A DNA stretch of 64,000 nucleotides from Gnetum montanum (lineage: Eukaryota; Streptophyta; Gnetopsida; Gnetales; Gnetaceae). The stretch lies in assembly GCA_015680685.1 (NCBI GenBank), contig MNCI01036173.1, forward strand, positions 52,310-116,309. The letters are read 5' to 3'. A model generated the notes under the pieces. The model saw only the letters and a program-made list of their open reading frames with translations. It was not told the origin of the DNA and searched no databases. Below are positions 12,715-24,284 of the stretch, in pieces. Every line of letters starts with the position of its first letter. Positions within the stretch are counted from its first letter, which is position 1. The translations under genes were made by a program, and so were the position numbers.

Positions 12715-14060
12715 GCATTAGATGTAGTACAGCTTCAAGTATAAGTGGTTCACAGGATTTGCAAACTCTCTACCATCCATGTCTGCCATCTTGAAGGCTC
12801 CATTCTCATAGGCTTTTGTGACTATGAATGGACCTTCCCAGTTTGCTAAAAACTTGTCTGCATGTTCATGGATAGCTTTGAGATCTAGGTTCCCCTTTTT
12901 AATCAGCTGTCAATGTAGCTCTGCATGATACTTTTGCCGCTACTTGTCCTAATACCATTCGATGTGACCCAGTGTTCATGCACGCTCTTCCTCTACGGAG
13001 TTGAGATTGATGATCCTTCACTCATTGTTCTGGGCTTTATTTACAATGCTTGAAAGGATCATCCATAGTGATGGTACCTGCAATTCAAGAGGTAACACTA
13101 CTTTAGATCCGTAAACTAGGCTATAGGGGGTCTTACCTATAGCCGTCCTGCATGTCGTATGGTAGGCCCATAGAACATAGAGGATTTGCTCGTGCCATAA
13201 CCTCTTGCTATTGCTAACCATTCTTTTAAGCAAGTTGATGATGGCCTTGTTCGTAGCCTCTACCTGACCGTTAGCTTGCAGGTAATATGACGACGAGAAA
13301 GATTGCTTAATGCCAAGGTTGCTACAAAAGGTTCTGGTTTCCGCACTACTAAACTATGGCCCATTATCTATCACAATAGTCATGGGAAGACCAAACCTTA
13401 TTATGATGTTGTCTAAGATGAAGTGGCAAACCTATTGAGATGTAGTTTTCCTAAGGAGGATAGCCTTTGCCCACTTCATGAAGTACTCGATGGCAGTAAT
13501 GATGAAGTTATGTCCTATGGAAGACTTAGGTGTTATGGGTCCTATGATATCTAGTCCCCATCGTTGGAATGGCCACGTGATCTGCGTAGGGTGCAACTCA
13601 GTAGGTGACACGTGTATGAGATTTGCATGTCGTTGGCACATGTCACATGTCTTGACTTTAGCAAAACAGTCTCATTCCATACAAGGCCAGTAATACCCTA
13701 GGCATCTGATCTTAGCTGCCATAGCCTTAGGAGCTATGTGTCCTCCACATAGTCCTTCATGGACTTCGCTAATGATTTTTTGTGCCTCCTCCCCACCAAC
13801 GCAAGTTAACAGTATTTCATCAAAGAAGCGTTTACATAAGGTATTATTGCCTACGAGGACATACTGCCATGCTCGCTTTCGGATTGCATCCCTTTGGGTA
13901 GATGTTAAACTATGTGGGGGTTCACCATGCTGTAGGTAGGCTTTCACGTTAACATACCACTCTTGGTCATTGGTAGCGCTTACAGAGGCCACATGTACTA
14001 CTTGGGTGATAGGGTCTGTGCATTCTATTATCGAAGCAGGTAAAGTGGCAAATAGGTGTC
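12715..14060 (-). pseudogene. Element E integrase relic
   Basis: The HHCC zinc domain is readable (HEGLCGGH at about 13730, then GYYWP and the C..C pair near 13640). The catalytic core has WGLDIIGP (about 13560), VIDNGP (about 13370) and QANGQVEATNKAI (about 13260), so the D-D-E residues remain recognisable. The C-terminal part near 12720-12850 carries GPFIVTKAYENGAFKMADMD, a GPY-type segment, and ends by KLYY. Stops and frame changes interrupt it in several places. It would have inserted the element cDNA into the host genome. Confidence 0.88.
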
Positions 14061-14445
14061 GCGGCATGTTTAATGCTAGCAGAGCTAAGGCATCGACTAC
14101 GGTGTTTTTGCTGCGTGGCACATGCTAGATGTCTGTTGTCGTGGACTGATTCAACAAGTTTTTGGCCAAATTACAGTAAGGTTGTAGGTGCGAAGCTTTG
14201 CAGGCATAGACCTCAGTGATTTGATTAACAACAAGTTGAGAGTTTCCTCAGACTGCCAAATGTTAGATTTTTAATTGTCGGGCTACTAAGAGGCCCCTAA
14301 GGAGTCCTTCATACTTAGCTACATTGTTCGTACAAAGCAACGTGAAGCAGTAAGCAAAACATTCCATGTCCCCTGAGGGGAATGTAAGGATGGCAGCAGC
14401 ACTACCACCTTACGTGGTTGAGGCACCGTTGAAATACAAAGTGGC
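14060..14445 (-). pseudogene. Element E second (archaeal-type) RNase H relic
   Basis: The minus strand reads ATLYFNGAST, then GDMECF, TNNVAKYEGLLRGLLVARQ, a GNSQLVV segment and finally HVPRSKNTVVDALALLALN. The order FDGA, TNN.AEYE, GDS.L and HVPR.N..ADALA is the signature of the extra RNase H found in Tat-lineage elements downstream of the usual domain. The first Asp reads Asn here, and the Asp of GDS also reads Asn. Three stops are seen. Confidence 0.87.
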
Positions 14446-16093
14446 CTTGAAATGTAGTGGCACAAGGTTGATACTACTAACATGTTCATCAGGGAATTTG
14501 GGTTCTATGGTCACCTTATCATCAACGGGTGAGGTTGCAAGCTGCGTAGCTATTACTTGTCCTTTCGTTGACAATTGGTCTACATAGTGTAAATCGAATT
14601 TTGCTATTATTGCTTTCCATCGGGCTATCCTTCTACTTTCATATAAGTTGTTCATGATAGCCTGAAGTACATTGCTTTTGCATATAATGTTCACTTGGCT
14701 AAGGAACAGGTAGTGTCTCCACTTTTTTAGCATGAACACTAAAGCGAGACAATTCCTTTCCACTTCATTGTATTTGGCTTTGTATGCTATTAATGCATGG
14801 CTCAAGTAATAGATTGGGGTTTCAAAGCTATCTTCTCTTTTTTGGCATTATAGCACTACGATAGACATGTCCGAAGTAGCAAGGTAGATGTAGAAAGGCT
14901 TATCCCTCTGTGGTGGGTAAATAGTTGGAAGGTGTAAAAGCTCCTTCTTCAAGTCATCAAAGGCTTGTTGACACTATGTTGTCCACTCAAAGTTAACCCC
15001 CTTCTTTAGTAATTGTTGCATGGGGTGTAACTTGTCAGTCAACCTGGCTATAAACCTTCTGATGAACTGTATTCTACCTTGCAACTCGTGCAATTCTTTA
15101 AGGTTAGTAGGGGATGCTAGGTTAACGATGGCCTTAACTTTGTCAAGGTCCACTCGTATTCCAGCCTCTGATACTACAAACCCTAGCATGCATCCGATTT
15201 TTATGCCAAAAACACATTTCTTTGGATTAAGACGCAAGTCATGCCTATAGGTTATCCATGTGATCGTTTAGTCTCTCTAGAAGGTAGTCATTGAATATGT
15301 AGGTCATGGCTCGTTGATAGGTTGCTCCAGCATTCTTTAGACCAAAGGGCATCATAGTGTAACAAAAGGTATCCCAAGGGGTCATAAACGTAGTTTTCAA
15401 CTGATGCTCTAGATTTATGCAAATTTGATTATAACTCGAGAACCCATCCATGAAGGATAGTAAAGCATGACCGGCCGTAGTGTCGATAAGCTAATCGATA
15501 CTTGGTAGTGGGAAGTCATCTTTAATCGTTGCTTTGTTTAGATCTCGGAAGTCTATACAGATTCGTATTCCTCCCATTTTCTTAGAGACTACAATGATGT
15601 TTAACACCCATTCCAAGTAATCAACCGTGCGAATGAAGCTTGCTTGGTATAGCTTAGTGATTTCATCACGTACAGCTAGTGTGATTTCTTGTTTAATTTT
15701 TCGAGCCTTTTGTTTAACCGGTTTGACACGTGGATCCAATACAATGTTATGTTGTATTAACCATGGGTCTAAGCCCAGCATGTCATTGTAGGACCATGCG
15801 AATACTTTGATGTTGTCTTGAAGGACTCTGGATACATCTTTTTGCATTTGTTGATCTAGGAGGGAGCTTAGTTTTAGTGACTTTATTTTCCCCCTAGATG
15901 TTGTTATCGGTGCTTCGATGAGAGGGTCCTCAGTCACATCCCCGACCTCTAAGTCTAAGGCTTGGACCAAGTGTTTGGGCCAATCTAGGGATGTTTCCAA
16001 GGATGCTATAGTGTTATCAGTAGATGAATCCCAGTCTATCGACTCTAAGTTTGGATATCTTGCAAGCTTTCCATGAGGACCTATCAAGGTCAA
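14446..16093 (-). pseudogene. Element E reverse transcriptase and first RNase H relic
   Basis: The 5' part (15491-16093) has the Tat-type pre-RT segment with LGLDPWLIQHNIVLDP and KPVKQKARK, followed by RT start motifs (GGIRICIDFRDLNKAT, DDFPLP). The next block (15245-15451) has MPFGLKNAGATYQRAM, but the expected YVDD box is not readable after it. The connection domain (14974-15237) reads LNPKKCVFGI and GFVVSEAGI. RNase H 1 at about 14550-14850 shows YNEVERNCLALVFMLKKWRHY. No protease motif is visible upstream. Confidence 0.88.
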
Positions 16094-16257
16094 AAGTGAG
16101 TGTAGATCATGCTACATGGCCATCTTGTTCAACCTGCCATAATAAGAGGAAGCTCGATCAAGTGATACTTGTTTGTAGCTATAGCGCATAATAGTAAATA
16201 TTTGCAAAGAAATAATGAAACATGCAATGATTGTTTATTATTTGGCTAAGTTCTCAA
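16094..16257 (-). other. Element E pol 5' edge
   Basis: The pre-RT frame can be followed a short way beyond 16093 through one stop, then fades before array 2. The place where gypsy elements encode protease holds no D-[ST/L]-G motif that I could find. Confidence 0.4.
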
Positions 16258-16700
16258 GTTACCAGTTTAAGGTCTTGGTAGACTGTGAGTAGGTTCGAAC
16301 ATGCAATTGACATTCACTCTGCCTGTTTAGACTGTAACATTGCAAAATCTAGTCTAAAATGCAAAATGGATGCTAAAGTTACCAGTTTAAGGTCTTGGCG
16401 AATCGTTAACGGGTGTAGTTTGGAAACAAAGGCTAATAGTTTAAGGTCTTTCCAGACCATTAACAGGTTGTAAAGGTAAAGTTACTAGTTTAGGGTCTTT
16501 GTGGACCATTAACAGGTTGGTGGATAAGGTTACTAGTTTAAGGTCTTTGCGGACCGTTAACAGGTAGGCTTCGTAAAATGTTACTAATTTAAGGTCTTTA
16601 CGAACCGTGGTGCATAGGTTTTTGGATAAATTTACTAGTTTAAGGTCTTTACAGACTATGGCATGTAGCCTTCGTATAGGTAGGTTGCTAATTTAAGGTG
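16258..16700. repeat. Tandem stem-loop array 2 (about 7 units)
   Basis: Units of roughly 55-65 bases (longer between the first two) share CTAGTTTAAGGTC, a 6-base loop and GACCGTTAACAGG. Stem GGTC/GACC is exact in at least three units; two have GGTC/GACT, which still pairs through G-T, and two carry one or two mismatches. The core matches array 1. Confidence 0.85.
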
Positions 16701-16842
16701 GGGCAAAATTTTTGGTTGGGGCCACCTATTTGCAAACAAGAATGTTATGCTATCGTAGGTTTATGACACGAAAGTATTACACTATAAGGGGCATCCCACA
16801 TTACTTGGGGTGTGAAAATGGCAAGTTCTTTTCACCACGTTA

Positions 16843-16856
16843 GCTATAAATAGGGG
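16843..16856 (+). promoter_or_regulatory. TATA box of the antisense gene in element E
   Basis: The plus strand reads GCTATAAATAGGGG about 130-140 bases before the ATG at 16986. It points opposite to the element's own transcription, so the embedded gene seems to have its own promoter. Confidence 0.6.
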
Positions 16857-16985
16857 TTTACCCTTGGTAAACTTGTCATTTTTCATTGTCAAAGTGCAGA
16901 GCCCACATCCAAGGTGTAGCGTGATCATGCCGAGAGAAAGTAAAATAGTGTAGCATAGCAGCTGATAACATTTGTGAGTGAAGCA

Positions 16986-19900
16986 ATGGCACCTAAAGGC
17001 AAACATAAGCACTGAGGGCTTGCTAAGGTGGATGAAGTCAAGGACACTTTAGGGTGCCTGACCTAGGCATGCGTTGAAGTGCAGGAGGAGACTCTGTCTG
17101 CTTGGTAAGTTGTTGCACCACCTTTGTTGTTCAAACTTCAGCAATCGTTATTGTTAAAATCTGCATCTTTTGCCAACGTTTTGGTCACCATTTTGACCAT
17201 TACGCTATCGCTATTGCTGGTTGGCCATAGCGGCTATACAAATGTTATGCTATAGCTGCATGCGGTATCACCTTGGCCGCCATTGTTGCGAGTACCTTGT
17301 CATGGGGGTTTGGACAAGCCTAGACAGCTTAGCACATGGCTAGCGTAGCGTGCCACCCTCAAGAGGGTTTAGCCATCTATGCGATTTAACAAATGAGACA
17401 CATGTTTAACGTAGTACAACCTAAATTATTTTTTACAGTTGAAGTATGGATGGGATGGTTGTAGCACAGTAAACTTTTACTTGTCTATACTTTGTAATGT
17501 TTTTATTGCAGTATGCTAGTATTTCGTAAGGTCTTTTAGGGTTGACGTATTGTTACGCTGTTAAATCTGCAATACCACTGCATTACTGAATTTGTTAAGC
17601 TTGCCATATGGCCATGCTTGTCGTAGTAATGTGTTGATTACATCATTGTATTATTGCACGTCTGCCTATTCCTATCCATTTGCTACATTACGTGTCATCT
17701 AAGCGTTGTTGCATTGTGAGCGGTTTGATGACCATGCTATGCTGCGAGGCTTACTTTGTTGTTTTTTGTTTGTATTTTACAATTAATTTTTTTAAAATTT
17801 TGCAACTATAGGATCATGCTACGCTATACGTAATGAGAGGGTTATGCTACACTATGTGTAAACTTCACTCGTACATAGTGCTAACATTTGGTTCTTCGTT
17901 ATGCAAGGTTATGTTGAAACCCATTTTGATTGTCCCAGAAATTGTAGGAGTCTTATGCTACCTTAGCGAGCTGGTGGCTAATGTCCCTCCTCCCCATGCA
18001 CGTGTGGAGTGGTAAGCGGTCTAGTTCTGGAAGGGTGCATAGGACTTCCTACAGTTTCTCCTCTAGCATTTTAGTGTGATCATTTGGTCACACTTATCGG
18101 TGGAGACAGTAGCCGTAATCATAGAAACCCTGTTGCCCGAGGCAAATCGGGGTATTCTGAAATTTTTAACTGATGGGTCAATCGGGGGTGAGCAGGCAGA
18201 AGGTTCCAACCAACATCCAAAAAGCCTGAGACACTTAAGTTGGATCTGGGAAATGCCTGAGTATAAGTGCTACCACTTATACAGCACATTGTTTGTTGCC
18301 CGCCACATGGGCACCTACTTTCAAAACCCACCTGGAATCATTTACTATGCTAACGAGTGAGTTCTACAAAGGTATTTTATCATGTAATCCATGCTACGCT
18401 AGATACAAGTATTAACAGTGTATATGTGCATTTTCTGTGTTACCAGGTTTTTTATCGATAGGAGTGGTCTCCATGGTGACACAGACACATTGGCATTGGT
18501 ACAGATGGCCCTGCAGGAGTTTTTCTCCACTGGGAATATGTGCACCAGTGTGATAGGCCAATTTGGGGATGAGTTTAGAACCTACCCAACCCAATATTCC
18601 CAATTTTATGGAAAATGTAAAGAAGCCAGTTGGTTGGATAGGGAATGGGCATCCCTTAGGCCCCTCACCATCGAAGACATTTTGGTGGATCTTCCATCAT
18701 TTCCCATGTCGTTTAAACCTGGTACGTTAAACTGTGAATCTACTATTACATGTTTGAGTGATGTTTACCTTTTGGTAACCCTCTCTCTATCTCTCTTTTT
18801 TTTTTTTGCAAATCATTTTAGTAGCGAAGAAATCCCAGGAGGTGACCATGATTGCCTCTAGGCACAACAAAACCAACCTTTTTTTTAAGTACGGGGAGGT
18901 GGAGGAGACCCAATGCTGGCTATGCAATGGGGCCCCAACCACACTGGTCCATAACCTTTAGGAGGCTAGGCTTATGGACTTGTTTTTGGTTGTTAACCCG
19001 AGCATCCCACCTACCGAGATGCTTTCCCTAGCCAACTCCTTCTCCAGAAAGGCAAACCACTTCCACACATGTGTTCATGGTGTGCTCGTGGTATTTGATG
19101 TCAATGATCAATTATTTGTGGATCTTTTTGGTGTTCCCTCTAATGGTCTCCCCATGGGAGAAAAATCCAAGAAAGATGCACACAATCAAGAGGACATTAA
19201 GGAGTGGCTAGGGGCTGCAAAGGACCGAAAGGGGATTTATATTGAGAAAGTCAGGCTATGGGTGGCCAAAATAGTTTACCTTGTCTTCCGTGCCCATGCC
19301 TTCCCCAAGCTGCTGTCCCAAGAAAAAATCATTGGGATTGAGTAGGCTCAAATAATGAGGGATGTCATGGAAGGAAGAACCCATTACAATTGGGCCAAGC
19401 ACCTTTGNCTGTCCCAAGAAAAAATCATTGGGATTGAGTAGGCTCAAATAATGAGGCATGTCATGGAAGGAAGAACCCATTACAATTGGGCCAAGCACCT
19501 TTGCAGAGGCATGCAGGCTAAAATGGTCAAGCTTCACGGGAAGCTTGAATCCCATTTCAACGTGCACCATGCCTTCTTCATAGCCTACCTATGGAATTTT
19601 GTGGAATTCTTGGTGGTCCATGAGAATGGGGTCTGGGTACTACAAGATCATAGCCAGATTTCCAAACCATGGATCTGCCAAGTCTTCTATACCACATGAT
19701 CTCAGGATCCCCTGAAAGCTATCAAGGAATCGTTCTTAATGATGACCAAGGATCAGGTAGCACACAACTTTCGAGCTAAGGATAGCATGGGGGAGGCACC
19801 TCCCATTACCACTGACAGTGTGACAAGGGAGGAACACCTCATTGCAGAGACGGTGATGACCAAGCTACAACGCAAGAGGTCACACCCTACTGATGATACC

Positions 19901-21812
19901 CCCTGTACTAATGAAGAGAGGGGGAAGAAGCTGCAATTCAAACTTCATAAAGTGCAACCTTTGATTGGTAAGTGTTCATTTTTTTTATTTGTTTTTTGGC
20001 TAACATTTGCTACACTATGTTACACTAGGTAGGATTGCATAGCGTAGCATCTGCTTCAGGTTGGTATAGTTTACTTACTGCGACTATGCTTTATCAGTAG
20101 AGGAAGAAGAAGAAAAAGAGGGAGAAGAGGTGGTGGCCCCTACAATGGGGGTGACTGGCGAGAACGAAGAGGCTTCAGCTACAGAGGAGAGGACCCCTAC
20201 CAATGAAGAAGGGGCCCCTACTACAGAAGAAAGGACCTCAGCTGGTGAGGAAGAGGTCTCCACCGATGAAGAGGAGGCCCCTACCGATGAAGAAAGGGGC
20301 CCAGCGAATGATGAAGAGGCTCCAGGCAACAAGGACGAGGTCCTTACTGACGATCCTTTTGCAAAGAGCAGCTTAGTGCCAGAGGGGTGCATGAGCATTG
20401 AGGATGCTGCTATGTTATCAGGTCAACTACAAGAAGAGGGGCTCCATTTGAATGCTGGTGAGTTTGACCAAATATTTGATAGTGTGCCAATGGGCGACCC
20501 CACTACTATCATCTCTGAGGGTTTGCTAGGTAGGAGCTTCACACTATCATTTACGCTATTCATCAACTTTATTATGGTTCTCTCCACTTTAGCTAACACG
20601 TTTTATCATGCATCCGGTACCACCATTGACACCTCCAGCCCATCCTCGATCTTCTTACGACCATTGACCAAGACCCTTGATAAATTTACTATCATGGAAG
20701 TAGTGGTCAATGACATGATCGATTGTTTAAAGTAGGTCAACCCAAAAGCAGGTAAGTTAAAGTGCTACGCTAGACACTAAATTGTTGTTGCTTTCACCAT
20801 GCTGCTATGACTAATGCATCTTTTATGTGCAGTTGGCAGCCTCTCATCTCAACTGGGACCCCAAACGAGTGGTTGAGGTCGACGTCGTGCCTGAATTCCC
20901 ACCAGAGGTGACCGAAGTACCTTGTCATGTATACGACAAAGCAAGCCAATGTGCACTGTACTCGGCACACTCCTTGTGGAAATGCAAGTGTGTGAACAAA
21001 GACCTCTGGAAATGGGTATAGAGGGTTGAGAAGGAGAAGGCCAACCTGACTGCCAAGGTGGGAGATCTTTGTTCCAGGAACAAATTCTTGTTGGCTTGAG
21101 ACACCAACGATGGCAGTTGGTGCATGACCGTCATTGACTATGTGAGGTACTGGATGGCCATGTGATGCAACAATGAAGCCACCCATGAAATAATAGAGTA
21201 GTGCATGCAAATGGACCTATTAGCCCAGAAGAACCAAGACTGGAAAGATTACAATGCCAAGGTTTATCAGTCAGGGTAGGCACAGAAAAATCACAAACAT
21301 ATGTATAAGCTAGAACATGCCACCTACCGTAACCAATATAGGGATGCCTCAATCAAGTTACATACTCATGAGGTATTCCTCAATATTATTGGTGCTTCTA
21401 GGGCTTACAATAGGTTTATGCAATAGGTGACAATGAGTGAATCTCCCGAAAGGAAAGTGACCTTTCCAGCGGGTGAGACCACCACTGCCACCTTTTCTCT
21501 AGGGCCACCAAGATCAACATAAATAGAGAAGGAGAAAGTTGTTGTAAGTGTTGATCTGGGCAATAGGAATTGGGTTGATATCACAGAAGAGAAGATCTTG
21601 CAATGCCTGGTGGCAGGCCTAAATCGGATACCCCCTGAAATAGACGCGGGGCCATCTCAGGTCAGTTACCTTTTGGTGTAGCGATAATTTATGTCATCTG
21701 AGTCTTTATTGTAGCTTTGACTGACTAGTTCATTTTTTCTGTGGTACAGGATCCAGGTGAAAACATAGGGCCTAATGAAGTAGCGAACAATGAAGTCGGC
21801 GAAGGATCATAG
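16986..21812 (+). pseudogene. Spliced antisense gene inside element E; unknown function, now with many stops
   Basis: I do not recognise the protein. Exons proposed by hand: 16986-17104, 17939-18356, 18447-18721, 18822-19967, 20098-20529, 20593-20751, 20840-21660 and 21750-21812. All introns have GT-AG ends, mostly GTAAGT or GTGAGT-like donors, and the six junctions from exon 2 onward keep one frame. The exon 1-2 join is not settled. The product would be about 1,100 residues: mixed globular sequence in exons 2-4 (for example DRSGLHGDTDTLALVQMALQ), an acidic Glu/Thr/Pro repeat region at 20098-20340, and a charged, coiled-coil-like exon 7. About 17 stops interrupt it, all reachable by C-to-T from CAG, CGA or CAA; no frameshift was seen in exons 2-8. 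Exon 4 holds an assembly duplication around an N at 19408. It is either an accessory gene of the element or a captured host gene. Confidence 0.72.
19313..19503. other. Assembly join: 95-base duplication around a single N
   Basis: Bases 19313-19407 and 19409-19503 are the same except for one base, with a lone N at 19408 between them. This is what an unmerged contig overlap looks like, not a biological duplication. Removing one copy keeps the reading frame of exon 4. Confidence 0.85.
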
Positions 21813-21984
21813 TGTAGCAGTTGACCATTTTATTTGAATTCAAAGAATGTTACAAACATTATTAATTTGTGAAAGATTAAAAATTAAATATGAAGAGCTT
21901 TATTTTGCTTATGTGTTATGTGTTATTTTATTTTATTCTCTCTTTATTTATGAATTGAATTCGTTAGGAGCGTCTTGTTTTAGT

Positions 21985-22215
21985 ATTAGGCCATTTCGGT
22001 CCGTAACAATTGTTTAAGGCCATTTCAAGCTATCGCTAGTTTTAGGCCATTTCAGGCCATCACTAGTTTTAGGCCATTTTAAGCCGTCGCTAGTTTTAGG
22101 CCATTTTAGGCCATCACTAGTTTTAGGCCATTTCAGGCCATCGCTAGTTTTAGGCCATTTCAAGCCGTTGGATGATGGTATGGAAAAATTTTGCCAGTTT
22201 TAGGCCTTAGCAGGC
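21985..22215. repeat. Tandem stem-loop array 3 (about 8 units of 27-29 bases)
   Basis: Units read CTAGTTTTAGGCC, a 6-base loop, then GGCC or AGCC/GGCT, followed by ATCG or GTCG. The GGCC/GGCC stem replaces the GGTC/GACC stem of arrays 1 and 2 while spacing stays the same. The array lies between the antisense gene's stop and the gag zinc knuckle. Confidence 0.85.
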
Positions 22216-22329
22216 TGTGGCATAATGTAAATAGTGGATGTGATGTAAACGATTTAAACAATGAGTTAGACACTTAGCATAGACGAGTGAATGTGAAGCA
22301 AAGAAGGAATAAATGTATAATGAGCGTTA

Positions 22330-24284
22330 ATTAGGTAAGGGGTAGTGGAGTTGTTACACTACACGAGTAACGATCACCCTTGCAACTACTTTCTAACCCA
22401 TTGTGGGCTTGGCGACATGTAAGGCTGAGAGGCTTTGTTGCAGTATTCCATGTTGTGACCACAAAGTTGATGGTAGTCACAGAACACTCCAACCTGAAGT
22501 TCTTAGAAACTAGCGGCTCATTGGGCATAGCCAAGGAGTCCTAAGGAGTTCACAAAACTGCTAATGTCTTTTGGTTACCTCCTCTGACATCCACTTATGT
22601 TGAATGTACCCAGCCCCTAACAATTGCTTCATAAGTTCTGAAGACTTAACAAGTAGAGGGGTGTACTTGGAGCGATCTTTCTGCTCAAAGTTGGGTTTAG
22701 CTGGGGTGGGTGCCTCTTGTGCTAACATGGAGGGTTGGGCAGTGTTACTTGGGCTAGGCATGGGGTTAGCTGTCGTTGTGGCCGCTTTCTTATTATTGTT
22801 GCTATTCGGCTTGGCTTCATTGGCCACAGCGGCCACCGTGGCCATTGCAACCTTACCCTTTTCTTTGTCCTTTTTAGTGTATGCATTTTTATACAAAACA
22901 TAGGTCGGGTCCTTACTAGCTTTGACCACATCTTGAATGCTTTTTGTCTAGGTCAAAGCTTGACTGAGAGAGCATGGGGCTAGGTAGTACAGCTTGGATT
23001 TGATGAAATCATTTACTGCCTCCTTGAAGATGGCCAGGAAATGGGCCTTCACAATAGGCTCACAAATCTCATTCAAGGTCATGCTCTACCACTGTATAAA
23101 CCTCTGCACCAATTCCAATGGGTCTTGCTTAATGCCCATCAACTGATCTAGTGTGACTTTGGGGTTCAAGTTATACTTGAAGTGGGTCATGAACTGGGTT
23201 AGGAGCCCCTCCAGTGTTGAGATGGAGGCACGCGGGAGCACGTGATACTAGTCTAAAGCTTTGCCTGTCAGAGACATAGCAAAGATGCAAATAATGGTGT
23301 GCAGCCATTGTTGCAGCAACAAAGATTCAAATCTAAATGTGACTAAATATGCGTTTGGATCGTCCTCCCTATTGTATTTTGTGAATTGGAAGAACAACAA
23401 CCTAGGGGGTAATGTAAGCATATGAACTGCTAAGCTGATGGGGTCATCATGTCAGAAATCCATGACCTGCACCGTGTCAGAATCAGCAGCTTTGAGATAC
23501 TTGATCTCTTCAGTAAGGGTCTGGATAACTTGAAATGCTTGATCCAAACCCGGAGATGATGCAAATGGTTGTGGGGTTGCAGGAGAAACCATCGTTTGTG
23601 GCATAGTAAGGGTAGTAGCTTGGCTCATAGGGGGGGTCGTTGGGACTGCCCTTGTGAAGGGTGCTACTTGTGAGGTCCACCACCCAGTGAGTGGTGCTGT
23701 TGGAGCAGTGACTGCTGGTGGTGCTATGGGGTTAGTCATTTACATGATCAATGGAAGGGGCCACAATCCTGTGCTTGGTTGCGACGCCTACAGGACTTAA
23801 TATCCTTGGTGGTAAGGGTAATGTGATATTTGGTAGGGCTGCGAAATAGGGAGCGAAGTGGCTAGGATCCACCACGCGATTGGGGCTGGACCTACCACTG
23901 ATGATGGAATAGATGCAGACAATGAGATAAGAGTGAAGACTCTAGGCAACTATGAAGTAGACGCGGTGTCTATGTAGGGCAACATAGGTGTAACAGGTGC
24001 TTAGTATGAGGATGGGACAAAATGGGGGGGAGAGTGCCTAAGTATGAAACTAAGGAAGGCACTTTTTGATACACTAAGGGTGTAGGATGGCTACCCATGG
24101 CTGATGAAAGCGTAGATTAAGGTAGATTAGTTGTGATCACAAAGGGAGCCATTGTAAAAGGGGGGTTGGACCTAAAGACCATGGTGGAAGGAATGGTCAC
24201 AGGGTAAGTCTAGCCACCCCCCTTGGACTGGGAATCCATATCTTCCTATCCGTCCTGAAATGCTTCATCGTAATGGGATGTCAT
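22330..24284 (-). pseudogene. Element E gag relic
   Basis: A start codon at 24284 (MTSHYDEAF) opens a proline- and serine-rich N-terminal part, followed near 23740-23450 by a P/A/T-rich linker ending in a short helical segment. The capsid-type region (about 23450-22930) reads LFFQFTKYNREDDPNAYLV, then TGKALD, FKYNLNPKVTLDQLMGIKQ and LELVQRF, matching the usual retrotransposon gag fold order. A basic Ala/Lys-rich linker follows (22560-22929). A zinc knuckle CDYHQLCGHNMEYC sits at 22440-22481 in a shifted frame. Gag coats the element RNA in cytoplasmic particles. Several stops break it. Confidence 0.85.

Noticed and set aside
20084-20398. Serine-rich open frame on the minus strand
   Set aside because: It is the antisense shadow of the acidic repeat region of the plus-strand gene's exon 5.
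22604-22903. Hydrophobic open frame on the plus strand
   Set aside because: Shadow of gag's Ala/Lys-rich linker on the other strand.
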